Shown here: positions 6,609-7,039 of the stretch, in pieces | How the letters are laid out: every line of letters begins with the position of its first letter | How positions within the stretch are numbered: the stretch's first letter is position 1 | NCBI GenBank assembly: GCA_028877005.1 | Contig: JAGWPI010000326.1 | Coordinates: forward strand, 1-7,039 | Source of the DNA: Bacteroidota bacterium | GTDB lineage: Bacteria > Bacteroidota > Bacteroidia > Chitinophagales > Chitinophagaceae | DNA length: 7,039 bases | Direction of reading: 5' to 3' | Position numbers and translations under genes: made by a program | The notes under the pieces: model-generated | The model's input: the letters and a program-made list of their open reading frames with translations, nothing else | Databases searched by the model: none | What the model was told of the DNA's origin: nothing

Positions 6609-6731
6609 AGTTTTTTAGCATATTTAGTTACCGAAATATAATGTATACAAAAACCAATATTTGATTAAATGTAGGTTGAAAAATTGTAAAAAGCCCATAT
6701 TTAACATTCTAACAAATAAAAAATTATACCA

Positions 6732-6765
6732 ACAACATTTGTTGTAGTATTGCCGCTTATTTTTA
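6732..6765 (+). promoter_or_regulatory. Candidate folK promoter overlapping a small inverted repeat
   Basis: TTTG (6738-6741) and TATTTTTA (6758-6765, 7 of 8 with TAnnTTTG) are separated by 16 bases, a little short of the usual 19. The TTTG lies inside the perfect inverted repeat ACAACA-TT-TGTTGT (6732-6745), which could be an operator but is short enough to be chance. The predicted leader to the ATG at 6800 is about 30 bases. Confidence 0.25.
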
Positions 6766-6799
6766 AAACTAGATCCTGATGAGTTAATACAAATATTCT

Positions 6800-7039
6800 A
6801 TGTTAGATAAACAAGCTTACATTTTATTAGGAAGTAATTTAGGTAATAGATCTGGCTTTTTAAAAGCAGCTATTAAAGCAATAGAAAAACAATGCGGAAT
6901 AGTATTAAAAAAATCATCTATTTACGAAACTGAGCCTTGGGGTGTAATACAACAACCTTCCTATTTAAATCAAGTAATTGAAATTAACACATTATTAGAA
7001 CCGGAACAACTGCTACAAGTTTTATTAGCTATTGAAACA
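6800..7039 (+). CDS. folK: 2-amino-4-hydroxy-6-hydroxymethyldihydropteridine diphosphokinase (HPPK), N-terminal part
   Basis: The right window edge cuts the gene after 80 codons; no stop is reached. HPPK transfers pyrophosphate from ATP to 6-hydroxymethyl-7,8-dihydropterin, the step before dihydropteroate synthase in folate synthesis, in the cytoplasm. The start MLDKQAYILLGSNLGNRSGF has the family opening YILLGSNLGNR, where the GSNLG turn lies near the pterin site. SSIYETEPWGVIQQPSYLNQ (44-63) matches the family pattern of S-x-Y-x-T-x-P-x-G followed by Q-x-x-Y-x-N. The segment LEPEQLLQVLLAIE agrees with the family's L-x-P-x-x-L-L-x-x-L-x-x-I-E stretch. The metal-binding DxD motif and the rest lie outside the window. 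The ATG at 6800 gives the standard N-terminus, and an in-frame stop shortly upstream is consistent with it. In some Bacteroidota folK is followed by a deoxynucleoside kinase domain or gene, which cannot be checked here. Confidence 0.93.
   Translation, partial: MLDKQAYILLGSNLGNRSGFLKAAIKAIEKQCGIVLKKSSIYETEPWGVIQQPSYLNQVIEINTLLEPEQLLQVLLAIET

Overview
The window looks like ordinary chromosome from a low-GC (roughly one third G+C by eye) member of the Bacteroidota, probably near the Chitinophagaceae. The reasons are an exact Bacteroidota-type promoter (TTTG, 19 bases, TAnnTTTG) at 3134-3164, the absence of clear Shine-Dalgarno sequences before most starts, very AT-rich spacers, and the flavour of the proteins: a Bacteroidota-style anhydromuramic acid kinase, an SRPBCC protein with a YPWERF motif, and an ABC-2 permease ending in FKWE. 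The family-level placement is an impression from protein style, not a database result.

Left part (1-1505, + strand): the C-terminal 105 codons of bioA (biotin synthesis) overlap by 8 bases the start of anmK (cell-wall sugar recycling), so the two are probably co-transcribed. Next, on the - strand and convergent with anmK, lie an ABC-2 type membrane permease (2009-3115) and, one base downstream of its stop, a membrane-anchored SRPBCC protein (1510-2007). These two form an operon driven by the promoter at 3134-3164. No ATP-binding subunit is visible here.

Middle (3165-3813): about 650 bases without an intact gene. On the + strand it has short stretches that read like protein but are broken by stops and frame changes, plus a cluster of AGTATT/AATACT inverted repeats. 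It may be a decayed gene. Its identity is not recognised.

Right part: an exported creatininase-family metal hydrolase (3814-4689, +) converges on an exported M28 zinc peptidase with a PA-like insert (4725-6194, -). Upstream of the peptidase on the same strand is a small cupin protein (6249-6608, -). Divergent from the cupin is the start of folK (6800 to the window end), for folate synthesis.

The genes are housekeeping functions (biotin, folate, muropeptide recycling) mixed with envelope or secreted hydrolases. I see no mobile element, tRNA, rRNA, CRISPR array or defence system, and no convincing undescribed system. The points most worth a second look are the broken region at 3313-3776, the promoter that fixes the permease start, and the secreted creatininase-like enzyme.
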